From positions 1-64,000 of the forward strand of contig DATHKR010000006.1 of NCBI GenBank assembly GCA_035489015.1: DNA of 64,000 nucleotides, given 5' to 3'. How positions within the stretch are numbered: the first letter of the stretch is position 1; each line of letters begins with the position of its first letter. Source of the DNA: DATFRY01 sp035489015. Its GTDB lineage: Bacteria; Myxococcota_A; Polyangia; Haliangiales; Haliangiaceae. Of the stretch, positions 51,172 to 61,054 are shown one piece after another. The notes below the pieces were generated by a model. That model saw only the letters and a list, made by a program, of their open reading frames with translations. It did not search any database and was not told where the DNA came from. Made by a program: the position numbers and the translations under genes.

Positions 51172-51870
51172 TCAGAAGAGGACGCCGCGCCGGCGCAGGG
51201 CCAGCTGCTGCGCGATCACGAAGCGAGAGATCTCCATCCGCTGCGCCTCGGTCGGATCCTGTAGATCGACGCCGATCAGCACCCGGCTGGTGTGCTCGAT
51301 CGATTCGAGCCGCGCGACGCGGCCGTCGCAGGCGATGATCGACCGCGCCGCCCCCGACGGCGTGAGGGGGGTGAGCGTGATCTGGACGCGTCCGGTTGCC
51401 AGCGGCGCGGGCAGCACCGGCTCGCGGTCGCGGTCGATCAGCACGCCGACCCCTCCCGAGCTGATGTCGAAGGTGGTGCCCTTCAGGGTCACGACCACCT
51501 GCTCCGGGACGCGCGCGCCGACCTGCTCGAAGGTGAAGGTGACCGGCAACGACGCCGACACGCGGAAGTGCTGGCGGCGTGGCAGCCGGCGCGCCCGCCC
51601 GAGCTCGACCGCGGACAGATCGGCCCGGGCGATCGGCTCGCTGCGCAGGGCCATGATCACGGTCTCGAACAGGAGGAACGCGTCGGGCAGGACCGCCTTG
51701 ATCAGCACCGCCTGGCCCTCGTGCAGGCGGTCCCACAGGTCGGGCGGGACGTGCACGGTGAACGTCCCGGGCTCCTCGCCGAGGAGCTCGGTCCGGTACT
51801 CGAGTGTCCGGCCGCCCACGGTCCGCACCCCGATCGACATCGACTCCGCGCTCGCGAGCAAGCTGTCCAT
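51172..51870 (-). CDS. YcgR-like PilZ protein with an N-terminal brake-type domain
   Basis: 232 residues from ATG 51870. An in-frame GTG at 51885 is less likely because TACCAT (51889-51894) would place the transcript start after it. Residues ~5-85 form a YcgR/FliZ-like N-domain (LGEEPGTFTVHVPPDLWDRL, GQAVLIKAVL). PilZ begins RRQHFRVSASLPVTF (R-x3-R) and has TFDISSGGVGVLIDRD, both c-di-GMP contacts intact. Flagella are absent in typical myxobacteria, so a gliding or exopolysaccharide role is more likely. It is encoded just downstream of the next sigma-54 activator. Confidence 0.85.
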   Translation of the reverse strand: MDSLLASAESMSIGVRTVGGRTLEYRTELLGEEPGTFTVHVPPDLWDRLHEGQAVLIKAVLPDAFLLFETVIMALRSEPIARADLSAVELGRARRLPRRQHFRVSASLPVTFTFEQVGARVPEQVVVTLKGTTFDISSGGVGVLIDRDREPVLPAPLATGRVQITLTPLTPSGAARSIIACDGRVARLESIEHTSRVLIGVDLQDPTEAQRMEISRFVIAQQLALRRRGVLF

Positions 51871-51961
51871 GGCCGGACTGACCACCCCATGGTAGCCGAG
51901 CCCCGGGCGAAACCCTCGGCGGAACGACGCCGGGGTCGACCGGGCCGGGCGTGCGCCCGGC

Positions 51962-53386
<1,425 letters not shown>

Positions 53387-53392
53387 GACCGC

Positions 53393-53398
53393 AGCGTA
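53393..53398 (-). promoter_or_regulatory. -10-like TACGCT, leaderless start of an FHA sigma-54 activator
   Basis: On the minus strand TACGCT ends 6 nt before the ATG at 53386, so the first transcribed base would be the A of the start codon. No Shine-Dalgarno sequence. Confidence 0.5.
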
Positions 53399-53523
53399 GC
53401 ACATGGGCTCGCCGTCCGCGCCTGGACGGCGGTCGATGGCGCGAGGTCGCCCGTGCCGCGGCCCGGCTCCGTCGCGTCGGGGCAGTCACAGGCGGGCCGC
53501 CGGGCCGGCCGTAGGGTCGATCG

Positions 53524-53844
53524 ATGGCCTCCCTCGTCCATGGCAGACAGAGAGCGATCCTCCATCGAGCGACATGGCTCACGATCGCCTTCCTGGCGGT
53601 CGCCCGCTGTGATGACTCGGATCCCGACGTCGACATCGACGACGCCGACGAGGGTGGCGGCCTGGTCACCAACGAGTGCGGGACGTTCGACCCGGACGAG
53701 ACCGGCACCGACTCGGTCATCCCGCAGGATCCGGCCGATGACGAGATCGTCGGCGCAGACCGGCGCCTGCGGCGGCTGAGGTCCCGGCTCAGCCGGCCGG
53801 GGCTTCTTCCTGGCGCGGCTTGCGGATCCCGGCCGCGGAGATGA
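53524..53844 (+). CDS. Possible small lipoprotein, C-terminus doubtful
   Basis: 106 residues. WLTIAFLAVARC resembles a lipoprotein signal (Cys 29), followed by an acidic segment DDSDPDVDIDDADEGGG and a second Cys. The last ~30 residues become Arg-rich (RRLRRLRSRLSRPG) and overlap the 3' end of the convergent MFS gene by 56 bp, which suggests a frameshift or decay near 53760. Function unknown. Confidence 0.4.
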   Translation: MASLVHGRQRAILHRATWLTIAFLAVARCDDSDPDVDIDDADEGGGLVTNECGTFDPDETGTDSVIPQDPADDEIVGADRRLRRLRSRLSRPGLLPGAACGSRPRR

Positions 53845-55303
53845 GCCCGCCGAGGACCAGGAGCCCGGCGGTCGACCACAGGCTGACCCGGAGCGCGCGC
53901 ACCGACGCCTCCTCGAGGATCGGCTGCACCGCGCGCGCTTCCCCGCGCAGCTCGTCCGGCACCGAGGTGTCGAGCGGACGGCTCGCCGCCTCGGCCAGGA
54001 ACGCGCGCGCGCGCCGACCGAGCGGCTCCTCCGCCACCCGGCGCTGGATCGCGGCGACCGAGACCGAGGCGACGATCGCGCCGACCGCGGCGACCGCCAG
54101 CAGACCGGCCACCCGCGCGATGGCGTTGTTGATGGCCGAGCCGATGCCGGCGTGGCGCTCGTCGATGCCGCCCAGGATCGCGGCGGTCAGCGGCGCGACC
54201 GTCGCGGCCAGGCCGAGGCCGAACACCAGCACACCGGGGAGGAGCTGGGAAAGGTAGTGCACCCTGGCCTCGACCCGCGCGAGCAGCACGAACCCGACCG
54301 CCGCGACGATCGGCCCGACGGTCATGAACAGGCGCGACCCGTGCTTGGCGGCGAGCCGCCCGAACAGCGGCGACGTGGTGAACATGATGAGGGTGACCGG
54401 CATGAGCGCCAGCCCGGCCCGGGTCGCCGAGTAGCCGCCCACCTGCTGCAGGAACACGGTCAGGAGGAAGGTCGGCGCGGTCAGCGCGGCGTAGATCGCC
54501 ACCGTGGCGACGTTGCCGACCGCGAAGTTGCGGCTGCGAAACAGCGCGAAGTCGAGCATCGGGTGGCTCGCGCGCGCCTCGAAGGCGAGGAACCCGATCA
54601 GGACGAGGAGCCCGCCTCCCAGCGACACCAGGATGAGCGGGGAGCCCCACCCGCGCGCCGGCTGCTCGATGAGCGCGAAGATGATCCCGAACAGCCCGAC
54701 CGCGCAGAGGATCGCGCCCAGGAAGTCGACCCGGTGGGCGGTGAGGGCCTCGTCCGGCTTCACCCGGGCCAGCACCAGCAGGGTCGCGGCCACCGGCACC
54801 ACGTTGATCGCGAACACCCAGCGCCACGATCCGGCGTCGACCAGCACGCCGCCGAGCAGCGGCCCGAGGATGAAGGAGATCCCGGTCCACGCGGTCCAGG
54901 TGCCGATCGCCTTGCCCTGGGCCGGCCCGGTGAAGCGCGAGATGATGAGGGCGAGCGAGCTCGGCACCAGCAGCGCGCCGGCCACCCCTTGCAGCGCGCG
55001 CGAGGCGATGAGGAGCTCCTGGCCGGGCGCGGCGGCGCACAGGAGCGAGGTCGCGGCGAAGCCGATCAGGCCGACCACGAACACGCGCCGGCGGCCGAAC
55101 AGATCGGCCAGCGAGCCGGCGATGAGGATGAACGAGCCGAGGGTCAGGAGGTAGCCGTCGACCACCCACTGCTGCGACGCCATCCCGCCGCCCAGCTCGG
55201 CGCGGATCGCCGGCAGCGCCACGTTCACCACCGCCATGTCGAGGAAGGCAACGAACGAGCCGAGGATGCTGGCGACGAGGACGAGGCGCTGGTCGCGGTC
55301 CAA
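53789..55303 (-). CDS. DHA2-family MFS drug/proton antiporter
   Basis: 504 residues from TTG 55303, with GAGG 7 nt upstream overlapping the stop region of the aminotransferase gene. Fourteen predicted helices. FVAFLDMAVVNVALPAI in helix 1 (D1 motif of the 14-helix DHA2 group), GSLADLFGRRRVFV as motif A, and GPLLGGVLVDAGSWRWVFAI as motif C are intact. Relatives (EmrB, QacA) export lipophilic drugs or metabolites. Coupling with an aminotransferase suggests export of its product or resistance to it, which is inference. Confidence 0.92.
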   Translation of the reverse strand: MDRDQRLVLVASILGSFVAFLDMAVVNVALPAIRAELGGGMASQQWVVDGYLLTLGSFILIAGSLADLFGRRRVFVVGLIGFAATSLLCAAAPGQELLIASRALQGVAGALLVPSSLALIISRFTGPAQGKAIGTWTAWTGISFILGPLLGGVLVDAGSWRWVFAINVVPVAATLLVLARVKPDEALTAHRVDFLGAILCAVGLFGIIFALIEQPARGWGSPLILVSLGGGLLVLIGFLAFEARASHPMLDFALFRSRNFAVGNVATVAIYAALTAPTFLLTVFLQQVGGYSATRAGLALMPVTLIMFTTSPLFGRLAAKHGSRLFMTVGPIVAAVGFVLLARVEARVHYLSQLLPGVLVFGLGLAATVAPLTAAILGGIDERHAGIGSAINNAIARVAGLLAVAAVGAIVASVSVAAIQRRVAEEPLGRRARAFLAEAASRPLDTSVPDELRGEARAVQPILEEASVRALRVSLWSTAGLLVLGGLISAAGIRKPRQEEAPAG

Positions 55304-55312
55304 GGCGATGCC

Positions 55313-56623
55313 TCAGCCGAGCGCGCGCAGCGCGGCGGCCACCCGCGGCAGCGCCGCGCGGATCTCCTGCTCGCTGGCCGCGCCCACGCTCAGCCGGAAC
55401 CAGCCGCTCTCGCCTTCCATGCCGAACGCCTGGAACGGCACCACCGCGAAGTCGGCCGCCTCGAGCAGGTAGGCCCGCACCGCCTCGTTGGTTTCGAGCC
55501 GCTCGCCGCCCGGCGTGCGCAGGCCGAACGGCGAGATGCGCACGGTCAGGTAGATGGCCCCCATCGGCGCCATCGACTCGACCGGCAGCCCGTCCGCCTG
55601 CATCGACCGGAAGCCGTCGTGGAGCCGGCCCAGGCGGGCGTTGACCGCCGGCCGGAAGCTGGCCAGGAACGCCGCGACGCACGGCGGATCGTCGAGCAGC
55701 GCCACGGTCGCGACCTGCTCCGCGCGTGGCGCCCACGCGCCGACGTGGCCGAGCAGAGCCGACATGCGCTCGATGACGTCGGGCGGACCCGCCGACCAGC
55801 CCACCCGCAGGCCGGTGGCGGCGAACGCCTTGCTGATCCCGTCGACGTAGATGGTGTACGGGGCGACGGCGGGGACCAGCCCGGTCGGCGTGACGTGCTC
55901 CACCCCCTCGACGCACAGCATCCAGTAGATGTGGTCGTACATGAGGTAGAGCGGGCGCTCGCCGGTCCGACTGCGCGCGTCGTTCTCCTCGACCACCGCC
56001 TCGCAGATGCCGCGCAGCGCGTCGGCCGAGATCGCGGTGCCGGTCGGATTGAGCGGCGAGTTGATGCAGAGCAGGCGGGCGCCGGCCAGCTCGCGGACCA
56101 GCGCGTCGCGGGTGGGCAGGAAGCGATCCTCGGGGCCGCACAGGACCGGCACCCCGCGCGCGCCGACCATGTGGCAGTAGTGGTTGTTGTTCCAGCTGGG
56201 GACCGGGTACACGACCGAGTCGCCCTGGTCGACCACCGCGCGGTAGATCGCGTAGATGAGCGGACGGGCGCCGCCGGCGATGAGGATCGATGACGACGGG
56301 TAGTCGAGGCCGAGCTCGCGCGCGTAGAAGCGCGACACCGCCTCGCGCAGCTCCTGCACCCCGGCCGACGGCGGATAGTTGGTCTCGCCGCCGCCCAGCG
56401 CGGCCTGGACGCCCTCGCGAAGCTTGTCCGGGATCGGGAACTGCGCCGGGGCGAAGTCTCCGACGGTGAGGTTGCAGATCGCGCGGCCCTCGCGCTGTCG
56501 GGTCCGGATCTCGGCGGCGATCTTCAGGATCTCCGATCCCACGAGGCCGCGGGCCATCGTCGCGATGCGGCGCTGCTCCGGGGCAGCCGGGACGCTCGGG
56601 GCGGACGGTTTCGGCTCGGACAT
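55313..56623 (-). CDS. Class I/II PLP-dependent aminotransferase
   Basis: 436 residues. AspC-like fold: NLTVGDFAPAQFPIPDKL, NYPPSAGVQELREAVSRFYA, INSPLNPTGTAI, YMLYDHIYW-type Asp/Tyr contact (LYLMYDHIYW), and DGISKAFAATGLRVGW with the PLP-binding Lys. The C-terminal FRLSVGAASEQEI holds the substrate-carboxylate Arg. The closest pattern is aspartate/tyrosine aminotransferases; exact substrate not readable. It is 9 bp upstream of the MFS gene in the same operon and divergent from the phosphatase gene. Confidence 0.92.
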   Translation of the reverse strand: MSEPKPSAPSVPAAPEQRRIATMARGLVGSEILKIAAEIRTRQREGRAICNLTVGDFAPAQFPIPDKLREGVQAALGGGETNYPPSAGVQELREAVSRFYARELGLDYPSSSILIAGGARPLIYAIYRAVVDQGDSVVYPVPSWNNNHYCHMVGARGVPVLCGPEDRFLPTRDALVRELAGARLLCINSPLNPTGTAISADALRGICEAVVEENDARSRTGERPLYLMYDHIYWMLCVEGVEHVTPTGLVPAVAPYTIYVDGISKAFAATGLRVGWSAGPPDVIERMSALLGHVGAWAPRAEQVATVALLDDPPCVAAFLASFRPAVNARLGRLHDGFRSMQADGLPVESMAPMGAIYLTVRISPFGLRTPGGERLETNEAVRAYLLEAADFAVVPFQAFGMEGESGWFRLSVGAASEQEIRAALPRVAAALRALG

Positions 56624-56716
56624 CGCCCGGAGTGTGCCACGGGCGCCTCGCCGGGGGCGGCCCGGCGACGGTAGCATCGCCATCTCCGCGCCGCGCACGC
56701 GGCTGCCCGAGCGCTC

Positions 56717-57313
56717 ATGCCGTCGCTGCACCTCATCCGCCACGCTCGACCCGCGCTGGATCCGACGACTCCTGCCGGCGAGTGGCATCTCGCTGCCGAC
56801 GGGTCGGTCGACGCGCTCCGGCGGAGCGCCGCCCTGCCCGAGACTGCCGCGTGGTTCACGTCGCCCGAGCCCAAGGCGCGCGAGACCGCGGCGCTGCTCG
56901 GCCCGGCCAGCGCCACCGTGGTGGCCGATCTTCGCGAGGCCGGGCGCGGCGATGGCTGGTTCGCGGATCCCGCCGCCTTCGAGCGCGCGGTCGCCGGCTT
57001 CCTGACCGACGGGACCATCCCGCCCGGCCTGGCCTGGGAGACGCGCGCGGCGGTCACCGCGCGGATCGTCGCCGCGGTCGAGGGGATCCTGGCCGCCAAC
57101 CCGGGGCGCGACTGCGTGGTGGTCGGGCACGGCACCGCGCTCACCCTGCTGGTCGCGTCGCTGACCGGCGCCGCGCCCGACGCGGTCGCCTGGCGCTCGC
57201 TGGCCATGCCCGATCACTGTTCCTTTGCGCGCGAGCCCGACCGGCTGCGGTGGCTCTCTCGCTGGGGCGAGTGGCGTCGCGGCGTCCAGTCACGTCACGG
57301 AAGCGGCCGGTAG
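56717..57313 (+). CDS. Histidine phosphatase family protein
   Basis: 198 residues. LHLIRHARPALDP carries the RHG-type motif as RHA (His 9 is the phospho-acceptor). WFTSPEPKARETAALL gives the second Arg, VVADLREAGRGDGW the acid Glu, and CVVVGHGTALTLL the second catalytic His. Length fits the small phosphoglycerate-mutase-like phosphatases (CobC/GpmB group). Substrate unknown. Confidence 0.88.
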   Translation: MPSLHLIRHARPALDPTTPAGEWHLAADGSVDALRRSAALPETAAWFTSPEPKARETAALLGPASATVVADLREAGRGDGWFADPAAFERAVAGFLTDGTIPPGLAWETRAAVTARIVAAVEGILAANPGRDCVVVGHGTALTLLVASLTGAAPDAVAWRSLAMPDHCSFAREPDRLRWLSRWGEWRRGVQSRHGSGR

Positions 57314-57639
57314 AGGAGGTGCTGCGGCCGACGTCCCCGTCGCTGTGCGGGTGACCGAGGTCGATGCCGGCGTGGATGCTCCAGGCGATCGGGTCGGTCG
57401 GGCCGGGCGGACCACCGACGAACGGGTGGCTGCTCGGCGGTGGCCGACGGCAGCCCTGCCCCGGACCCGTCGCCGCCACCGTCGCGATCGATGGCCACGA
57501 GGGCGGACGGGTCGAGGCGTCCTTCATCGCCCGGTCCGGCCTCCTCGATCGCCTGCCCGGCGGTACAGGCGACCGAGGTCAGCGTCAGGAGCAGCCAGGC
57601 GCCGCGCACGGGTCGGAGGTCCTCATCGTTCGAGGACAA
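57295..57639 (-). CDS. Possible decayed or frameshifted lipoprotein gene
   Basis: The frame starts with GAWLLLTLTSVACTAGQ, a plausible lipoprotein signal, then EEAGPGDEGRLDPSALVAID. After ~60 residues it becomes Arg/Pro-rich and implausible, while another minus-strand frame (stop near 57141) there reads PPGPTDPIAWSIHAGIDLG, which looks more protein-like. A frameshift around 57440-57470 would join them. It overlaps the phosphatase 3' end. Low support. Confidence 0.3.
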   Translation of the reverse strand: MSSNDEDLRPVRGAWLLLTLTSVACTAGQAIEEAGPGDEGRLDPSALVAIDRDGGGDGSGAGLPSATAEQPPVRRWSARPDRPDRLEHPRRHRPRSPAQRRGRRPQHLLYRPLP

Positions 57640-57791
57640 CCGATTGCAACGCGAGGGCCGCCGGCGCCGGCGTCCAGGTGCGCGAATCGCGGCGAGCGGC
57701 TCGGGGCCGCGCCCCTCGCGGTGGCCTCGCGCGAGGTCACCTGGGCGACCCGGCCGGTCACGCGCGGATCATCCGCGGATCATCCGCAGAT
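57314..57791. other. 478-bp stretch without a firmly supported gene
   Basis: It lies between the convergent phosphatase and sigma-54 activator genes. Contents: the possible frameshifted lipoprotein above, and an 11-bp tandem repeat near 57764. No promoter, RNA or hairpin with a U-tract was seen. Confidence 0.5.
57764..57785. repeat. 11-bp tandem repeat next to a sigma-54 activator stop codon
   Basis: GCGGATCATCC occurs at 57764-57774 and 57775-57785, followed by a decayed third copy reaching the stop codon at 57792. GATC sites in each unit would be targets for a Dam-type methylase such as that at 47.9 kb. Confidence 0.6.
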
Positions 57792-59189
57792 TCAGTCGCG
57801 CAGCCCGTAGCGCGCGGCCAGCTTGCGCAGGTGGGTCCGGCTCATGCCGACCGCGCGGGCCGCGCGGGCCACGTTACCGCCGAACATCTCGACCAGCCGC
57901 CGCACGTAGGCGGCCTCCCAGCGCGCGGTGGCCTGCTCCTTGGCGTCGCCGTAGGTCTGTGCCACGTTGACGATCGGATCCGGCTCGGGCGCCAGCGGAT
58001 CCTGCCACACCGCCGCGTCACCGAGCAGGATGGCGCGCTGGACCGCGCTGCGCAGCTCGCGCACGTTGCCGGGCCAGCTCTGGGCCGCGAGCGCGGTGAC
58101 CAGCTCGTCCGACAGCGACGCCGGTGCGCGCGGCTCGTCGCCGCTCTCGCCGCCGCTCTCACCTCCGCTCTCACCGCCGCTCTCGCCCTCGTCGCGGCGG
58201 TCGCTTCCCTCGACCGCGCCGCCGCCGAACGTCTCGCAGAAGTGCCGGACCAGGATCGGGATGTCCTCGCGCCGCTCGCGCAGGGCGGGGACCCGCAGGC
58301 GCAGCACCGCGAGCCGGTAGTACAGATCGGCCCGGAAGCGGCTGCGGTTGACCTCCTCGCGCAGGTCGCGGTGAGTCGCCGCCACCACCCGGACGTCGAC
58401 GGCGATCCGGCGGTCGTCGCCGACTCGCTTGACCGTGCGGTCCTCGAGCACGCGCAGGAGGACCGGCTGGACCGCGGCGGGCAGCTCGCCGATCTCGTCC
58501 AGGAACAGCGTCCCGCCGCGCGCTGCCTCGAACGCGCCGCGGCGGGTCTCCATCGCGCCGGTGAAGGCGCCCCGAACGTGCCCGAACAGCTCGCTCTCGA
58601 TGAGCGTCACCGGGATCGCGCCGCAGTCGACCACCACGAACGGCCCCTCGGCCCGCCCGCTGGCGCCATGGATCGCGTGGGCGATCAGCTCCTTGCCGGT
58701 CCCGGTCTCTCCCTCGAGCAGGACGGTGCCCTCGGCCGGGGCGAACCGCTCCATCAGGGCGAAGACGCGGCGCATCGCCGGGCTGACCCCGATCGCGCCG
58801 CCGAACTGCTCGCGCGCGCTCAGGCTCTCGCGCACCTCCCCGCCGATGGCGTCGAGCCGCAGCACCGTGCGCCCGCAGCCGATGAGCGCGCCCGGCTCGA
58901 TGAGCGCGGCCATCACCCGGTAGCCGCCCAGCACGGTCCCGTTGGTGCTGCCCAGGTCGCGCAGCTCGAGCCCGCGCGCGGTGACCCGGATGGCGACGTG
59001 GTGGCGCGACACCGAGCGGTCGGACAGGACCAGGTCGTTTCCCGGATCGGTCCCGACGGTGGTCTCCTCGCCGGCCGAGATCACCTCCTTGCCCTCGTCG
59101 GGCCCGGTCGCGACCCGCAGCGCGAAGCGGTCGAACACGATCTCGGTCGGCCGGAGCGCCGTGGTGATGCGGGATGGCTCGGGCGACAT
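57792..59189 (-). CDS. FHA-domain sigma-54-dependent transcriptional activator with an ESGG repeat
   Basis: 465 residues. FHA domain ~25-115 (TTVGTDPGNDLVLSDRSVSR, LGSTNGTVLGG). AAA+ ~135-390: Walker A GETGTGKE, GHVRGAFTGAMETR, TLFLDEIGELP, ALRERREDIPILVRHF, NVRELRSAVQRAI. A hydrophilic insert ESGGESGGESGGESG (~335-350) from a 12-bp tandem repeat interrupts the AAA+ C-part just before SLSDELVTALAAQSW. The Fis helix-turn-helix (GNVARAARAVGMSRTHL) ends the protein. The ATG has TAAGAT 9 nt upstream. Confidence 0.93.
   Translation of the reverse strand: MSPEPSRITTALRPTEIVFDRFALRVATGPDEGKEVISAGEETTVGTDPGNDLVLSDRSVSRHHVAIRVTARGLELRDLGSTNGTVLGGYRVMAALIEPGALIGCGRTVLRLDAIGGEVRESLSAREQFGGAIGVSPAMRRVFALMERFAPAEGTVLLEGETGTGKELIAHAIHGASGRAEGPFVVVDCGAIPVTLIESELFGHVRGAFTGAMETRRGAFEAARGGTLFLDEIGELPAAVQPVLLRVLEDRTVKRVGDDRRIAVDVRVVAATHRDLREEVNRSRFRADLYYRLAVLRLRVPALRERREDIPILVRHFCETFGGGAVEGSDRRDEGESGGESGGESGGESGDEPRAPASLSDELVTALAAQSWPGNVRELRSAVQRAILLGDAAVWQDPLAPEPDPIVNVAQTYGDAKEQATARWEAAYVRRLVEMFGGNVARAARAVGMSRTHLRKLAARYGLRD
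58141..58188 (-). repeat. 12-bp tandem repeat inside the sigma-54 activator gene
   Basis: Four consecutive units of CCGCTCTCGCCG type (58141, 58153, 58165, 58177) encode Glu-Ser-Gly-Gly repeats on the minus strand. Unit gain or loss keeps the frame. Confidence 0.9.
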
Positions 59190-59198
59190 GGCCGGCCG

Positions 59199-59204
59199 AT
59201 CTTA
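59199..59204 (-). promoter_or_regulatory. -10-like TAAGAT, leaderless start of an FHA sigma-54 activator
   Basis: On the minus strand TAAGAT ends 9 nt before the ATG at 59189, without a ribosome site between. Confidence 0.45.
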
Positions 59205-59285
59205 CCTCCGACCTGCCGGGGAGCTCGGCGGAGAAAAATCGCGTGCCCGGGGAAGGTCCCCGGCCCGGGCGGGCACCCACGTCGC

Positions 59286-60098
59286 ATGAAGGCCATCGAC
59301 TCGACCTGGACGCCCGCTCTCCTCCTCGCGCTCGGCATGGCGCTCGCCGGGCCCGCCTGCGGCTCGGACGACGACGGCGGCGGCTCACCGGACGCCGCCG
59401 CGGGCGAGCCGGATGCGGCGGCCAGCGCCGCCGACGCGGCCGTCCGCGCCACCCCTGCCCCGTTCGATCCATCGACGCCGTACCAGCCAGACGTGGATCC
59501 GGCCGACCTGTCGGCCGACATCACCAACCCGCTGTTCCCGGCCCCGGTCGGCGCCACCTGGTCCTACTCGGCCGAGACGCCCGACGGGCTCGAGACCACC
59601 GAGATCTCGGTCGAGCCGGCGACCGTGGACGTCAACGGCGTGGCGGCGCGCGAGCTGCGCGACACCGTCTTCCTCGACGGTGAGATCATCGAGGACACCC
59701 GCGACTGGTTCGCGCAGGACGGCGCCGGCAACGTCTGGTACCTGGGCGAGGACACCGCCGAGTACGAGGGGGGCGTGATCGTCTCCACCGAGGGCTCCTG
59801 GCAGTGGGGCGTGGACGACGCGCTGCCGGGCGTCAACATGCTCGGCGACCCGCAGATCGGGGACCTCTATCGCCAGGAGTACCTCGCCGGCGAGGCCGAG
59901 GATTACGGCGAGGTGGTCTCGCTCGACGAGGCGGTGACCGTGCCGGCCGGCTCCTTCACCGGGTGCACGGTGACCCGCGACCGCTCGGCGATCGAGCCGG
60001 CCGCCGACGAGCTCAAGTACTATTGCGCCGGCGTCGGCACCGTCCTCACCGAGGAAGGCGACGTGCGCGACGAGCTGATCGACTACGCTGTGCCGTGA
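59286..60098 (+). CDS. Putative lipoprotein, first gene of an ECF sigma operon
   Basis: 270 residues. The signal ALLLALGMALAGPAC ends in a lipidation Cys, then GSDDDGGGSPDAAAGEPDA. A beta-rich domain follows: NPLFPAPVGATWSYSAE, VAARELRDTVFLDGE, DWFAQDGAGNVWYLGEDT, VTVPAGSFTGCTVTRD and YYCAGVGTVL with two Cys. The NPLFPxPxG...W.Y start and DW.AQD.GNVWY layout occur in a recurring actinobacterial/myxobacterial lipoprotein family of unknown role. It is separated by 2 bp from the next gene. Confidence 0.8.
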   Translation: MKAIDSTWTPALLLALGMALAGPACGSDDDGGGSPDAAAGEPDAAASAADAAVRATPAPFDPSTPYQPDVDPADLSADITNPLFPAPVGATWSYSAETPDGLETTEISVEPATVDVNGVAARELRDTVFLDGEIIEDTRDWFAQDGAGNVWYLGEDTAEYEGGVIVSTEGSWQWGVDDALPGVNMLGDPQIGDLYRQEYLAGEAEDYGEVVSLDEAVTVPAGSFTGCTVTRDRSAIEPAADELKYYCAGVGTVLTEEGDVRDELIDYAVP

Positions 60099-60100
60099 GG

Positions 60101-61054
60101 ATGGCCCCGCTCATCCGCCACCGGTGGCTGGTCGCCGTCTCCGTCCTGCTCGCGCCGGCCGCGTCGGCCCGGGCGGACACGGCCGCGGCGGGGCCCTGCA
60201 CGCCGGTGGTGCGCGTCTCCGGTGAGCCGGCGCTGGTGGGCCCGGTGGTCGACCTCCTGCGCGCGCGTCGCCTGGCGGTGGCCGGCGCGAGCCGGTGTGG
60301 CGCGGTCAGCGCGGCGCTGGCCGCGGCCGGGCCAGGCGAGCGGGTGCGCGTCACGATCGTCGATCCGGACGGCCGCACCATCGAGCGGATCGCCGACGAC
60401 GTCGAGGGCGCGGCGACCGCGATCGAGTCGTGGGCGCGGCGCGACGTGTCCGATCCGCTGCTCCAGGCGCGCGCCGTGGCGGTCGGGCCGGCGCCAGCGG
60501 CCGCAGCGGTCGACGAGGCGGAGGCAGCGCCGGGCAGCACGCGCAGCGTCGAGGTCGAGCTCGGCGCCGACGGAGGCGTGAGCGACGACGGAGCCCTGTG
60601 GGCCGGCGCGCGCGCGCGCGGCTGCGTGCAGCTCGGGGCGCTCTGCGTCGGCGGCCTGGCCCGCTACGCGCGCGACAGCGAGGCCCGCGGCGACTCGGCC
60701 GAGTTCGAGTCGTCCCGGCACAGCGTGAGCCTGCTCCTGACCGCGGACCTGCCGCTCCGACGCGGCCGCCTCTGGTGGTCGCCCGGAGCCGGGATCGGGC
60801 AGGCGTCGATCCACGCGTCGCGCGGTCAGGACACCGAGGACACCATCGCGCTGCAGCTGCGCGGGCACCTGGCCGCGGGCTGGCGGCTGGCCGGTCCGTG
60901 GTCGCTCCGCGTCGACCTCGCGGCGGAGTACGCGCCGCTCGCCAACACCCGGCTGGGCGACGAGCCGGACGATTCGGGCGACGACATGCCGCTGGCCGGC
61001 GCGCCGCGCTGGCTCGGCTGGCTCGCCCTGGGCATCGCCTACGGCGGCTCATGA
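60101..61054 (+). CDS. Secreted envelope protein with a beta-barrel-like C-terminus
   Basis: 317 residues from ATG 60101; GTG 60095, overlapping the previous stop as GTGA, is an alternative. Signal LVAVSVLLAPAASARA. Residues ~28-140 are alpha/beta-like (VSGEPALVGPVVDLLRARRL). From ~150 alternating strands (SVEVELGADGGVSDDGALWA, SVSLLLTADLPLRRGRLWWS, LRVDLAAEYAPLA) end WLGWLALGIAYGG, suggesting an outer-membrane barrel. Its stop overlaps the sigma gene start as ATGA. Confidence 0.75.
   Translation: MAPLIRHRWLVAVSVLLAPAASARADTAAAGPCTPVVRVSGEPALVGPVVDLLRARRLAVAGASRCGAVSAALAAAGPGERVRVTIVDPDGRTIERIADDVEGAATAIESWARRDVSDPLLQARAVAVGPAPAAAAVDEAEAAPGSTRSVEVELGADGGVSDDGALWAGARARGCVQLGALCVGGLARYARDSEARGDSAEFESSRHSVSLLLTADLPLRRGRLWWSPGAGIGQASIHASRGQDTEDTIALQLRGHLAAGWRLAGPWSLRVDLAAEYAPLANTRLGDEPDDSGDDMPLAGAPRWLGWLALGIAYGGS

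Noticed and set aside
51871..51885. GTG 51885 as start of the YcgR-like gene
   Set aside because: The -10-like TACCAT ends 3 nt before it, so transcription should begin inside or after that codon; ATG 51870 fits.
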